DNA from: Tyzzerella sp963558545
GTDB lineage: Bacteria; Bacillota; Clostridia; Lachnospirales; CAG-274
Length of the DNA: 30,820 nt
Direction: 5' to 3'
Assembly: GCF_963558545.1 (NCBI RefSeq)
Contig: NZ_CAUWHO010000025.1
Location: forward strand, 1-30,820
Position numbers and translations under genes: made by a program. The notes beneath the pieces were generated by a model. The model did not search any database. It saw only the letters and a program-made list of their open reading frames with translations, and was not told where the DNA came from. Positions 1 to 7,873 of the stretch are shown here, one piece after another (within the stretch, counting starts at the first letter, position 1; each line of letters opens with the position of its first letter).

Positions 1-18
1 AAAAACAAAATTTTTACA

Positions 19-56
19 AAAACTACAACTAAAATTTAATATTTAGTTGTAGTTTT
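19..56. terminator. AT-rich inverted repeat, probable terminator at left edge
   Basis: A perfect 15-bp inverted repeat (19-33 with 42-56, 8-base loop) lies downstream of the nudF end. The arms are rich in A and T but share a CTACAAC/GTTGTAG core. No long T run follows on the minus strand beyond the four T of the arm, so it may be a weak or bidirectional terminator shared with a gene left of the window. The remaining bases to 164 are AT-rich and show nothing else. Confidence 0.5.
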
Positions 57-164
57 GATTATTATTTAGATTAATCTACTATATTACTTTTTTATATTAA
101 ATATTTTTTATATTAAAACTGTTTATTTTTAAAGACTATCATTATAATATTTAAACTATTTATA

Positions 165-695
165 CTATAAAAATCTTTTACAAGCTAAAAGTCCTACTAT
201 TGTTTTGGAATCTATTATTTTTCCAGTATATATCATATCAATAGCTTCATCTAAAGGTACTTTTATAACTTCTATAAATTCATCATCATCGAAATTAAAA
301 TTCCCTTGCTCTAAATCTTTAGCTAAATATATATGAAGTTTTTCTGTACAAAATCCAACTGCAGGATACATAGTTGTAATATGAGTTAAATCTTTAGCTA
401 TAAGAGATGTTTCTTCCTCTAGCTCTCTAATTGCACAAACTTTAGGGTCTTCCCCTTCTTCTAGCATACCTGCTGGTATTTCTAATACTATACTTTCTGC
501 TGGGTGTCTATATTGCTTTACTAAAATAACATTACCTTTTTCATCTATTGGTACAATAGCTGTTGCATCTCCTCTTAAAACTACTTCTCTTTTAGCAGTT
601 TTGCCATCTGGCAATGATATAGTATCTACTTTGACATCTATTATTTTACCATTGAAAGACACTTTACTATCTATAGTTTCATAAGGATTTTTCAT
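165..695 (-). CDS. nudF: ADP-ribose pyrophosphatase (Nudix hydrolase)
   Basis: This 176-residue cytosolic protein hydrolyses ADP-ribose, and probably related nucleotide sugars, to AMP and a sugar phosphate. The Nudix box starts at Gly76, has Glu82 at the right spacing and continues with REL-EEET at 90-96. The usual Gly of the REUXEEXGU motif is Ser97, a mild departure; the metal-binding glutamates are all present. The N-terminal beta region and the AGMLEEGE segment match the ADP-ribose subfamily, and the length is normal. The ATG is preceded by AGGAGG at good spacing. It follows asnS with a 32-base gap and is probably co-transcribed with it. The exact substrate within the Nudix family cannot be fixed from sequence. 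Confidence 0.9.
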   Translation of the reverse strand: MKNPYETIDSKVSFNGKIIDVKVDTISLPDGKTAKREVVLRGDATAIVPIDEKGNVILVKQYRHPAESIVLEIPAGMLEEGEDPKVCAIRELEEETSLIAKDLTHITTMYPAVGFCTEKLHIYLAKDLEQGNFNFDDDEFIEVIKVPLDEAIDMIYTGKIIDSKTIVGLLACKRFL

Positions 696-727
696 TATTT
701 AGCCTCCTTTATTTATTAAGGGATATA

Positions 728-2116
728 TTAAAATTCTGCATTTTTTGAAGTTCTTGGAAATGGTATAACATCTCTAATGTTAGATATACCTGTAAGGTAC
801 ATAACACATCTTTCAAAGCCAAGTCCAAATCCTGAATGTCTTGTTCCACCAAATTTTCTAAGCTCTAAATACCACCAGTAATCTTTTTCATTAAGTCCAA
901 GCTCTTTCATTCTTTCTACAAGAATATCAATACGTTCTTCTCTTTGGCTACCACCCATAAGCTCACCTACGCCAGGTACTAATAAGTCCATAGCAGCTAC
1001 TGTTTTATTATCATCGTTTAATCTCATATAAAACGCTTTAATGTCTTTAGGATAATCTGTAACAAAAACTGGTTTTTCAAATACTTTATCTGTTAAATAT
1101 CTTTCGTGTTCTGTTTGTAAATCAATACCCCATTCTACTGGATATTCAAAATTCACATCTGCTTTTTTAAGTATTTCTATAGCTTCTGTATAAGTAATTT
1201 TTCCAAATTCGTTTTTAACTATATTTTCTAGTCTATCAATAAGTCCTTTATCTACAAAATCATTAAAGAATTTTATTTCTTCTGGTGCATTTTCTAGTAC
1301 ATATTCAATAATGTACTTAAGTAAATCTTCTGCAAGCTCCATATCATCGTTTAAGTCTGCAAAGGCAATCTCTGGCTCTACCATCCAAAATTCTGCTGCG
1401 TGTCTTGGTGTGTTAGAATTTTCTGCTCTAAACGTAGGTCCAAATGTATATACATTTTTAAATGCCATAGCATAAGCCTCTGCTGATAATTGTCCACTAA
1501 CTGTAAGGTTTGCTTCTTTACCAAAAAAGTCCTTGCTATAATCTACATTGCCCTCTTGTGTTGTAGGTATATTTATCATATCAAAATTAGTAACCCTAAA
1601 CATTTCTCCAGCACCTTCGCAGTCACTACCTGTTATAATTGGTGTATGCACATATACAAAATTTCTTTCATTAAAAAACTTGTGTATAGAGTAAGCTATT
1701 AAAGAACGTACCCTAAACACAGCAGAAAAAGTATTTGTTCTAGGTCTTAAATGTGCTATAGTTCTAAGATATTCAAATGAATGTCTTTTCTTTTGTAAAG
1801 GATAATCTGATGGAGCTTCTCCTTCTATATTTATAGATGTTGCTTTTATTTCAAATGGCTGTTTATTTTCTGGTGTTTCAATAAGGTTACCTTTTACAAC
1901 AAGGCTAGCACCAACACCTAATTTTTCTATCTTTTCAAAATTTGATAGGCTATCATCAAAAACTACTTGAACTCCTTTAAAAAAACTACCATCGTTAAGC
2001 TCTATAAATCCAAAAGTTTTTGAACTTCTAATAGTTTTTACCCAACCACAAACTGTTATTTCATTTTCTGTATGTTTTTTAGTTTCTTTAAAAATCTGTT
2101 TAATTTCTGTATACAA
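728..2116 (-). CDS. asnS: asparagine-tRNA ligase
   Basis: A class IIb aminoacyl-tRNA synthetase that charges tRNA-Asn with asparagine. It has an N-terminal OB-fold anticodon-binding domain (about residues 15-100, with VCGWVKTIR at 22-30). Class II motif 2 starts with FRAE near 229-232. Motif 3 is near 427-438 (GFGLGFERCVMY), followed by the conserved IRDVIPFPR tail. The 462-residue length is normal. Asn rather than Asp specificity is inferred from overall resemblance to bacterial AsnS, including the GGTRHSGFG segment. The start is TTG at 2116-2114, chosen because AGGAG lies at good distance; the nearer ATG beside that site is out of frame. No T-box leader is visible in the 177-base upstream gap, although many clostridial synthetase genes have one. 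Confidence 0.96.
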   Translation of the reverse strand: MYTEIKQIFKETKKHTENEITVCGWVKTIRSSKTFGFIELNDGSFFKGVQVVFDDSLSNFEKIEKLGVGASLVVKGNLIETPENKQPFEIKATSINIEGEAPSDYPLQKKRHSFEYLRTIAHLRPRTNTFSAVFRVRSLIAYSIHKFFNERNFVYVHTPIITGSDCEGAGEMFRVTNFDMINIPTTQEGNVDYSKDFFGKEANLTVSGQLSAEAYAMAFKNVYTFGPTFRAENSNTPRHAAEFWMVEPEIAFADLNDDMELAEDLLKYIIEYVLENAPEEIKFFNDFVDKGLIDRLENIVKNEFGKITYTEAIEILKKADVNFEYPVEWGIDLQTEHERYLTDKVFEKPVFVTDYPKDIKAFYMRLNDDNKTVAAMDLLVPGVGELMGGSQREERIDILVERMKELGLNEKDYWWYLELRKFGGTRHSGFGLGFERCVMYLTGISNIRDVIPFPRTSKNAEF

Positions 2117-2162
2117 AAAATCATCTCCTTTTATTAGTTATTTTTTTAATTTACTATGATAC

Positions 2163-2191
2163 ATTATACCCTATTTTTTAATATTTTGCAT
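2163..2191 (-). promoter_or_regulatory. sigma-A promoter of asnS-nudF
   Basis: On the minus strand a perfect TATAAT (2168-2163) lies about 45 bases before the asnS start, with a poor -35 (TGCAAA) 17 bases further upstream. GGG directly precedes the -10 box. It is divergent from the promoter of the 57-residue gene. Confidence 0.55.
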
Positions 2192-2221
2192 TATTTTTTT
2201 AAACTTTTTATAAAAATTTCC

Positions 2222-2250
2222 TTTTTAAAATAATATTTTTGTGTTATAAT
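2222..2250 (+). promoter_or_regulatory. extended -10 promoter of the 57-residue gene
   Basis: TATAAT at 2245-2250 is preceded by TGT, giving a TGn extended -10, with only a weak T-rich -35 at 2222-2227 (17-base spacing). It lies about 44 bases before the ATG at 2294. Confidence 0.55.
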
Positions 2251-2293
2251 TTTATTATGAAATAAACTTTATTTATTTTAGGAGGTAATTAAT

Positions 2294-2467
2294 ATGGCTA
2301 AAAAACATTATAGAGCTTTTAAAAAACAATTAGAGCTAACTTCTCCAAAAGGTACATTTATTACTAACGACCAAAAATCTAAATTGTTTATTTTAAGTGC
2401 AGTTTTACTCGCTTTAGTATTTTTTAAAGGTTTATTTTTAGGTTATATTTTAGGTAAAAAAAATTAA
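2294..2467 (+). CDS. small single-pass membrane protein, unknown function
   Basis: A 57-residue open frame that I do not recognise. It opens with a basic, soluble N-terminal part (MAKKHYRAFKK). One hydrophobic segment follows at about residues 31-54 and is glycine-containing (GLFLGYILG). The tail is Lys-Lys-Asn. It therefore looks like a single-span membrane protein with a positive cytoplasmic N-terminus. A textbook GGAGGT site lies 8 bases before the ATG. An extended -10 promoter stands upstream and a hairpin terminator begins 5 bases after the stop, so it is a self-contained transcription unit between asnS (divergent) and nfo (downstream). These signals argue strongly that it is a real gene; its role is unknown. 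Confidence 0.8.
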   Translation: MAKKHYRAFKKQLELTSPKGTFITNDQKSKLFILSAVLLALVFFKGLFLGYILGKKN

Positions 2468-2471
2468 TTAG

Positions 2472-2497
2472 TAGGCATCTAAAAGGTGCCTATTTTA
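2472..2497 (+). terminator. terminator of the 57-residue gene
   Basis: An 8-bp stem (2472-2479 with 2485-2492, one G-U pair, loop TAAAA) is followed by TTTTATAT. It starts five bases after the stop codon. Confidence 0.8.
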
Positions 2498-2513
2498 TAT
2501 ATAAACATTAAAA

Positions 2514-2542
2514 TTTAAAAAATGACTAAGGTTTTATATAAT
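2514..2542 (+). promoter_or_regulatory. probable promoter of nfo
   Basis: TTTAAA at 2514-2519 and TATAAT at 2537-2542 are separated by 17 bases and stand 36 bases before the nfo start. Confidence 0.5.
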
Positions 2543-2577
2543 TATTATATTAAATATACAAAAGAAAGGAAGATAAT

Positions 2578-3429
2578 ATGAAAATAGGTTCTCACGTGTC
2601 TATGTCTGGTGGACTTATAAAGGCTGCTAAAGAGGCAAATTCCTATGGAGCTAATACATTTATGATATATACAGGTGCTCCACAAAATACTAAACGCTCT
2701 CCTATTGAAAAATTAAAAATAGAAGAAGGAAAAGACTTTATGGCTAAAAATAATATAAGCGATATAGTTGTACACGCTCCGTATATTATTAACTTAGCTT
2801 CTTATAAAGAAGATACATATAGCCTAGCTATAGACTTTTTAAAACAAGAGATAGAAAGAACAACAGCTATTGGCTCAGATTATATAGTTTTACACCCTGG
2901 CTCTTTTACAGATAAAACATTAGAATATGGAATAGAAAGAATAGCAAATGGACTTAACCAAGTTTTAACAAAAGATACTAAACCTTTTGTATGCTTAGAA
3001 ACTATGGCTGGAAAAGGCTCTGAAATAGGAAGAAATTTTGAAGAACTAAAGGCTATAATAGATAAAATAGAAATAAAAGAAAAAATAGGGATATGTTTAG
3101 ATACTTGCCATTTACACGATAGTGGATATGATATTATAAATGATTTTGATAATGTAATGGAACATTTTGATGATGTAATAGGTCTTGACAGAGTAAAAGT
3201 AATACATATAAATGGCTCTTTAAATAAATGTGGCGCTAAAAAGGATAGACACGCAAATTTAGGTGCTGATGAAACAAACCCAAAGGGTAAAGACTTTATT
3301 GGTTTTGATGCTATATATAATATAGTACATTCAAACTATCTAAAAAATAAAATATTTATATTAGAAACACCTTGGATAGATTCTAAAACTAACCTATATA
3401 AAGAAGAAATAGAAAGGCTAAGGGGGTAA
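2578..3429 (+). CDS. nfo: endonuclease IV (AP endonuclease)
   Basis: A cytosolic zinc-dependent endonuclease that cuts 5' of abasic sites in base-excision repair. The 283-residue TIM-barrel protein keeps all the metal ligands expected from the E. coli enzyme: His66, His106, Glu141, Asp175, His178, His210, Asp223, His225 and Glu263. These sit in recognisable signatures such as VLHPGS, CLDTCHLHDSGYD and KDRHANLG. The length is normal. GAAAGGA precedes the ATG. The stop is followed after 5 bases by the TTG start of the SDR gene, so the two form one transcription unit. Confidence 0.97.
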   Translation: MKIGSHVSMSGGLIKAAKEANSYGANTFMIYTGAPQNTKRSPIEKLKIEEGKDFMAKNNISDIVVHAPYIINLASYKEDTYSLAIDFLKQEIERTTAIGSDYIVLHPGSFTDKTLEYGIERIANGLNQVLTKDTKPFVCLETMAGKGSEIGRNFEELKAIIDKIEIKEKIGICLDTCHLHDSGYDIINDFDNVMEHFDDVIGLDRVKVIHINGSLNKCGAKKDRHANLGADETNPKGKDFIGFDAIYNIVHSNYLKNKIFILETPWIDSKTNLYKEEIERLRG

Positions 3430-3434
3430 TTTTT

Positions 3435-4166
3435 TTGTCTAAAGTAGTATTTGTTACTGGTTCTTCAAGAGGAATAGGCAAAGAAATAGCAAAAATTTTT
3501 GCAAAAAATAACTTTAAAGTTGTCATAAATTGTATTAATAGAAAAGATGATTTAGAAAGTACATACAATGAGCTAAAAAAAATTAACCCTAACATATTAG
3601 CATTACAAGGAGATATATCTAATTATAATATAGCTTTAGATATATTTAAAAAAATAGAAAATACTTTTGGTTATGTAGATATATTAATTAATAATGCAGG
3701 CATATCTCATATAGGGTTATTTAATCAAATTACACCAAATATCTGGCAAAACCTTATAAAAACTAATATAGAGGGTGTTTTTAATTGTTCTCATATAGCT
3801 TGTCAAAATATGATAAATAAAAAGGAAGGAGTAATAATAAATATTTCTTCCATATGGGGTAATGTAGGTGCATCTTGTGAGGTAGTATATTCTGCTACAA
3901 AAGGTGCTATAAATTCTTTTACAAAAGCACTAGCAAAAGAGCTTGCTCCTAGCAATATACAAGTTAATGCCATATCTTGTGGTGCAATAGAAACAGAAAT
4001 GAACAACTTTTTATCTACTGAAGAAAAGGATAATCTTATAGATGAAATACCATATATGCGTTTTGGCAAGCCAGAAGAAGTTGCAAATTTAGCTTATTAT
4101 TTAGCATCTAAAAATTCTTCTTATTTAACAGGTCAAGTAATAGTATTAGATGGTGGTCTATTATAA
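3435..4166 (+). CDS. SDR-family reductase (FabG-like, possibly YmfI type)
   Basis: A 243-residue classical short-chain dehydrogenase/reductase. It has the NAD(P)-binding TGSSRGIG at 8-15, NNAG at 86-89, catalytic Ser139, and YSATK with Tyr152 and Lys156. The GRP/GKPEEVA-like stretch and a C-terminal VLDGG are also typical. Many such genes are called 3-oxoacyl-ACP reductase. Here, however, no fatty-acid genes are adjacent. The SSIWG..GASCEV segment around the active site resembles the clostridial group assigned as elongation factor P 5-aminopentanone reductase (B. subtilis YmfI). That assignment is from memory and tentative. The start is TTG at 3435, with AGGGGG 8 bases upstream inside the end of nfo. 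It ends before a strong bidirectional terminator. Confidence 0.9.
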   Translation: MSKVVFVTGSSRGIGKEIAKIFAKNNFKVVINCINRKDDLESTYNELKKINPNILALQGDISNYNIALDIFKKIENTFGYVDILINNAGISHIGLFNQITPNIWQNLIKTNIEGVFNCSHIACQNMINKKEGVIINISSIWGNVGASCEVVYSATKGAINSFTKALAKELAPSNIQVNAISCGAIETEMNNFLSTEEKDNLIDEIPYMRFGKPEEVANLAYYLASKNSSYLTGQVIVLDGGLL

Positions 4167-4197
4167 AAATATTTATTTAAATTACTACAATAAATGT

Positions 4198-4247
4198 AAT
4201 AAGCCATAAAAGACTGTGTTATAAAACACAGTCTTTTATGGCTTATT
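4198..4247. terminator. strong bidirectional terminator between convergent genes
   Basis: A 23-bp perfect stem (4198-4220 with 4225-4247, loop ATAA) has the core AAAAGACTGTGTT/AACACAGTCTTTT, so it carries an A tract and a T tract on either strand. It serves the nfo-SDR unit on the plus strand and the ferredoxin gene on the minus strand. The stop codon of the ferredoxin gene lies partly inside the stem. Confidence 0.92.
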
Positions 4248-4554
4248 ATAAATCTAAAAAATTGTATTCTTTTATCTCATTTAAAAAAATTTCCATATCT
4301 TTTTTTAAATAAATACAACAAGCAAGCCTTACACCATCATCTATTTCATATTTTGATAGCTTCATCTTATCCAAACTAGTTGGTTGTTCTATTCCATTTA
4401 AAATTTTTATTTTACAATTTCCACATCTACCATTAGCTCCACAAGGAAATATAAAGTTTATATTTTCTGCTTTTAATACATCTTTTAATGTAGAACCTTT
4501 TTTACATTTTATATTATATATATTTTCTTTCGTGTTTATTTTTAAATTAATCAT
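4246..4554 (-). CDS. small 2Fe-2S ferredoxin
   Basis: A 102-residue plant-type ferredoxin fold protein, presumably a cytosolic one-electron carrier. The cluster ligands are Cys38, Cys44 and Cys47 (CGANGRCGNC, spacing C-x5-C-x2-C) with a fourth Cys at 79 or 80 (LACC). The CGxxGxCGxC variety resembles the N-terminal domain of the corrinoid-activating RamA/DUF4445 proteins. Here the domain stands alone, with no C-terminal ATPase part. AAGGTGG precedes the ATG. It lies 57 bases after the SpoIID-like gene on the same strand and may be expressed from it or alone. No redox partner is encoded next to it, so its role is open. Confidence 0.85.
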   Translation of the reverse strand: MINLKINTKENIYNIKCKKGSTLKDVLKAENINFIFPCGANGRCGNCKIKILNGIEQPTSLDKMKLSKYEIDDGVRLACCIYLKKDMEIFLNEIKEYNFLDL

Positions 4555-4611
4555 TATATACCACCTTAATGTTTAGTGTTTTATATATTATATATTATTT
4601 TAACCTACATA

Positions 4612-6933
4612 TCAATATATATTTATCATATTTATATTTTTATAGTATTTTAAAAGTATATCTTCATATGTTTTTCCATCTTTAGCCATTTGGCTAGCAC
4701 CATATAAGCTAAGTCCTACACAATGTCCATATCCACCACCATATAATGTTATTTTCTTTAAATATCCATTGTTATCATATATTTTATCGAATACAAAATA
4801 ACTACTAGGGGGAGTTTTTACATTTTGCACTATTTCTCCGTTATTATCTATTACAGATTTTAAAGTAATAGCCTTTTTTATTATTAAATCTGACATTAAT
4901 AACACAGTATTTTTGTCCCCTACTATTTCAAGTTCCATTATATTGCCAGCTTCCCCTCTTCTTTTAACATTAATATCTTTTATTTTACCTATATCTTCTA
5001 TTGGTTTATAAATATAATTATTGTTATGTAAAGTTTTTATAAGATATTTTTCATTTTTATATATTTCTTTTATATTATTGCTTATTTTTAAAATATCACT
5101 CTCTTCTAAAGTTGTGCTCCACCTAAACCACTTGCTATCTTTTTCTAAACTATTTATATCCTTTGTTTTGTAAAAAATGTTAGAGTTAACTTCTTCTTGT
5201 AAATTTTCATATATATTATCTTCAAAATCTTTTATGTGTATAAGGTAAGGCTTGTTATTAGTTGGGTATATGTAATAATCTTTATTAGGCCATATTTCTC
5301 CACTATTTCCTGTTAATCCTGGTGAATGACTAAAATATGTAGGTTTTATTACATTATCTTCATTAGCTAATATTATGCCTTTTGTTTCTTCCACTGCTTG
5401 TTCAAATATATTTTCACTTTCTTTTATATTATATTTATCACTATTATCTAAATTGGCACCTATATTTTTTAATCTATTTTCTTTTATATGACTAATAGCC
5501 GTTGTTCTATATACTACACTTAATGCTTTTAACATTTCTAAATCTTTATACTGGTTACTATTGGTAGCTAGTAACCCCTCTACATATTTTTCTATATTTA
5601 TTTCATTTATAATTATATATTTATCATCTATTTTAGTAATTTCTAGCCTTTCATAAAAAACAGGTTGTAGGTTAATATTTTCAAATATTATCCCATCATC
5701 TTTATTATTAGCTTCTATAATTATTATTTCATTTTGTCCTATAGAAAAATCTTGCCCTTTTTTTATATGTAAATTTTGTAAATTTTTCTCCTGACCTTTT
5801 ACTAAAATTTTTAACCCATCATTAGCTTTAAGTTTTATTTCATCAAAAAACAAATTATTATTATTATTTATGCCAACTCTTATTTTATCATATTTCATAT
5901 TTTTATCTATTATAGCACCATATATTTTATTTTCATTTCCTTTTACAAAATAAGTTGCCATATCTTGTCCTATTATTAAATCTTCCTTATCTTTCATAGT
6001 TAGTTTTTGGTCTATATTGTAATAAACTCTAAAATCTTGGTCCAAAACATAGTTTGTATTATTTAGTCTAATAGTATTATTATCTATTCTATTTATTGTA
6101 CCTTGTGTTGTTTGTTTATACTCTTCTATCGATAAAACTTCATTTTTTTTAAATTTTATATCTGCTAAAATATTTTCACCTGTTAAAGTAATAGTATTTT
6201 CCTTTATATATAGCCTTTTTTTAGCTCCACCAACAAATATATCCACAAAATCATTTCCTATTTTTTCTATATAACATCTTTTTAAAGTTGGCTCTGTTTC
6301 CAAAACTTCTATTATTGCTATTACTTCATTATCTTTTTTTAAAACTTTTATTTTTGTGTCTATATATTTATTTATATCTATACCTTCAAAAGAATATAAC
6401 CCTTTATCTGTTATAGCATAATCTTCTTTTAAATCTTTATTAGTTTCTTTAGTTGCTAATATAACTAAGTCTTCTTCTAAAATATTTTTATCCTTTACAA
6501 TTTGTGTGTATATATCGCACCAAAGAGCATAAGAAACAGGCTTGTCTTTATTTTTTTCATCTATTTTTATTTTTTTATTTTTGTCATACTTATTTATTAA
6601 ATATTGTGTTTGAGTTATAGTAAGGTTGCCCGTTGGGTCAAATTTATCTTCTGTAACTCCACTCATATCTTTATCTATAAAAACACAATTTATATATTTA
6701 TTATACCAACTATCCTCTTTCACATCATCAAAATTTATAACATTATCTAAAGATATAATCTCTTTTTTACTATGTGTAGCTAATGCCATCATTTTAGATA
6801 CAGTGGCTCTATCCACAGGATAGCTATTTCCTATTATGCCTACTTTTACTTCTTCTTGTTTTTCATTATTATTTGAACAACCAGCTAATAGAAATACTAT
6901 TGTACAAATAATAAATAGCACTTTATTATTCAT
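4612..6933 (-). CDS. SpoIID/LytB-domain lipoprotein with SLH-like N-terminus
   Basis: A 773-residue predicted lipoprotein. Its signal peptide ends in the lipobox LAGC (Cys19). Residues about 35-115 resemble S-layer homology repeats (VDRATVSKMMALA, DDVKEDSWYNKYI, FDPTGNLTITQ). A long lysine- and asparagine-rich beta region follows. The SpoIID domain spans roughly 425-773 and includes INIEKYVEGLLATNS, LKALSVVYRTTAI, YFSHSPGLTGNSGEIWP (532-549) and the C-terminal GGGYGHCVGLSLYGASQMA (732-750). SpoIID proteins are lytic transglycosylases acting on peptidoglycan. An ungapped comparison with the family motif (Y-x2-G-V-V-P-S-E-M) puts Asn458 where the catalytic Glu is expected, so activity is doubtful. 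The protein is about twice the length of B. subtilis SpoIID. A strong AAGGAGG precedes the ATG. It is probably an envelope protein and not the sporulation SpoIID itself. Confidence 0.85.
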   Translation of the reverse strand: MNNKVLFIICTIVFLLAGCSNNNEKQEEVKVGIIGNSYPVDRATVSKMMALATHSKKEIISLDNVINFDDVKEDSWYNKYINCVFIDKDMSGVTEDKFDPTGNLTITQTQYLINKYDKNKKIKIDEKNKDKPVSYALWCDIYTQIVKDKNILEEDLVILATKETNKDLKEDYAITDKGLYSFEGIDINKYIDTKIKVLKKDNEVIAIIEVLETEPTLKRCYIEKIGNDFVDIFVGGAKKRLYIKENTITLTGENILADIKFKKNEVLSIEEYKQTTQGTINRIDNNTIRLNNTNYVLDQDFRVYYNIDQKLTMKDKEDLIIGQDMATYFVKGNENKIYGAIIDKNMKYDKIRVGINNNNNLFFDEIKLKANDGLKILVKGQEKNLQNLHIKKGQDFSIGQNEIIIIEANNKDDGIIFENINLQPVFYERLEITKIDDKYIIINEINIEKYVEGLLATNSNQYKDLEMLKALSVVYRTTAISHIKENRLKNIGANLDNSDKYNIKESENIFEQAVEETKGIILANEDNVIKPTYFSHSPGLTGNSGEIWPNKDYYIYPTNNKPYLIHIKDFEDNIYENLQEEVNSNIFYKTKDINSLEKDSKWFRWSTTLEESDILKISNNIKEIYKNEKYLIKTLHNNNYIYKPIEDIGKIKDINVKRRGEAGNIMELEIVGDKNTVLLMSDLIIKKAITLKSVIDNNGEIVQNVKTPPSSYFVFDKIYDNNGYLKKITLYGGGYGHCVGLSLYGASQMAKDGKTYEDILLKYYKNINMINIY

Positions 6934-6954
6934 AATATTTCCTCCTTAAAGTAT

Positions 6955-6980
6955 AAGGTTTTAAACCTTGTTATATTATA
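6955..6980 (-). promoter_or_regulatory. possible promoter with palindrome, SpoIID-like gene
   Basis: On the minus strand TATAAT (6980-6975) is followed after five bases by the inverted repeat 6969-6955 (AAGGTTT-T-AAACCTT). The palindrome would sit over the transcription start and just before the AAGGAGG site. No convincing -35 is seen, so this is a candidate only. Confidence 0.35.
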
Positions 6981-7012
6981 TATATGAATAAAAAATGCTA
7001 TTATTACAATTT

Positions 7013-7861
7013 TTAAATTTTTAATACTTTTATTTCGTTATATACATCTCTTTTAGATATTCCCCTATCTTTAGCTACCTTTTTCATAGCTTCTTTAATG
7101 TCCATACCTTTGGATACATACTGGTTTAAATGTTCTTTTATAGTTATATTATTTATTTGTTCTTTTTGCTCATTTAAAATATCCTCTTCCTTAGCACCTT
7201 CTATTACTAAAACATATTCTCCTTTAGGGGTGTTGTTTTCAAAATATGCTAAAGCATCTATTATGCTAGTTTTAAATACATTCTCATACTTTTTAGTAAG
7301 TTCTTTTACAATAGCTATATTTCTATTACCTATATTATCGTATAGTTCTTTTAAAGTTTGTAAAAGGTGATGAGGCGCTTCATATATTATATATGTTCTT
7401 GTATCATTTTTAATCCTTTGTATTACTTCTTTTTTAGCCTTTTTATTAGATGGTAAAAATCCTTCAAAACAATAGCTTCTTGTTTTTATCCCTGATAAAA
7501 TTAAGGCAGTAATAGATGCTGTAGCACCAGGTAAAACAGTAACTTCTATCTCATTTTCATAACAAAGTTTTATTAAATCTTCCCCTGGGTCGCATATGCC
7601 AGGCATACCCGCATCACTAACTAAAGCTATATTTTTGCCCTCTAACAATAAATTTATAAGTTTTTTACCTTTAGTGTCTTTATTATTCTCGTGATAACTT
7701 TCTAAAGGTACTTTTATTTCATAATGATTTAATAGTTTAATTGTATGTCTTGTGTCTTCAGATGCTATTAAATCCACTTCTTTTAGTGTTTCCAAACATC
7801 TTAAAGTAATATCTTTTAAATTGCCTATTGGTGTTGCACAAACATATAATTTACCTGACAT
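7013..7861 (-). CDS. rsmI: 16S rRNA (cytidine1402-2'-O)-methyltransferase
   Basis: A tetrapyrrole-methylase-fold enzyme that uses SAM to 2'-O-methylate C1402 in the decoding centre of 16S rRNA. The N-terminal LYVCATPIGNLKDIT and the following ASEDTRHT are RsmI signatures. GMPGICDPG (near 85-93) and GATASITAL further support the fold, and the C-terminal helical domain is present. The 282-residue length is normal. AAGGAG precedes the ATG. It is the last recognised member of the tmk operon, 12 bases after trmN6. In B. subtilis the orthologue (yabC/rsmI) occupies the same place but with yazA in between; no yazA is present here. Confidence 0.95.
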   Translation of the reverse strand: MSGKLYVCATPIGNLKDITLRCLETLKEVDLIASEDTRHTIKLLNHYEIKVPLESYHENNKDTKGKKLINLLLEGKNIALVSDAGMPGICDPGEDLIKLCYENEIEVTVLPGATASITALILSGIKTRSYCFEGFLPSNKKAKKEVIQRIKNDTRTYIIYEAPHHLLQTLKELYDNIGNRNIAIVKELTKKYENVFKTSIIDALAYFENNTPKGEYVLVIEGAKEEDILNEQKEQINNITIKEHLNQYVSKGMDIKEAMKKVAKDRGISKRDVYNEIKVLKI

Positions 7862-7873
7862 TTTTATACTCCT

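Noticed and set aside
2117..2293. Possible T-box leader before asnS
   Set aside because: The gap is too short and shows no T-box consensus or terminator hairpin; it holds only two divergent promoters.
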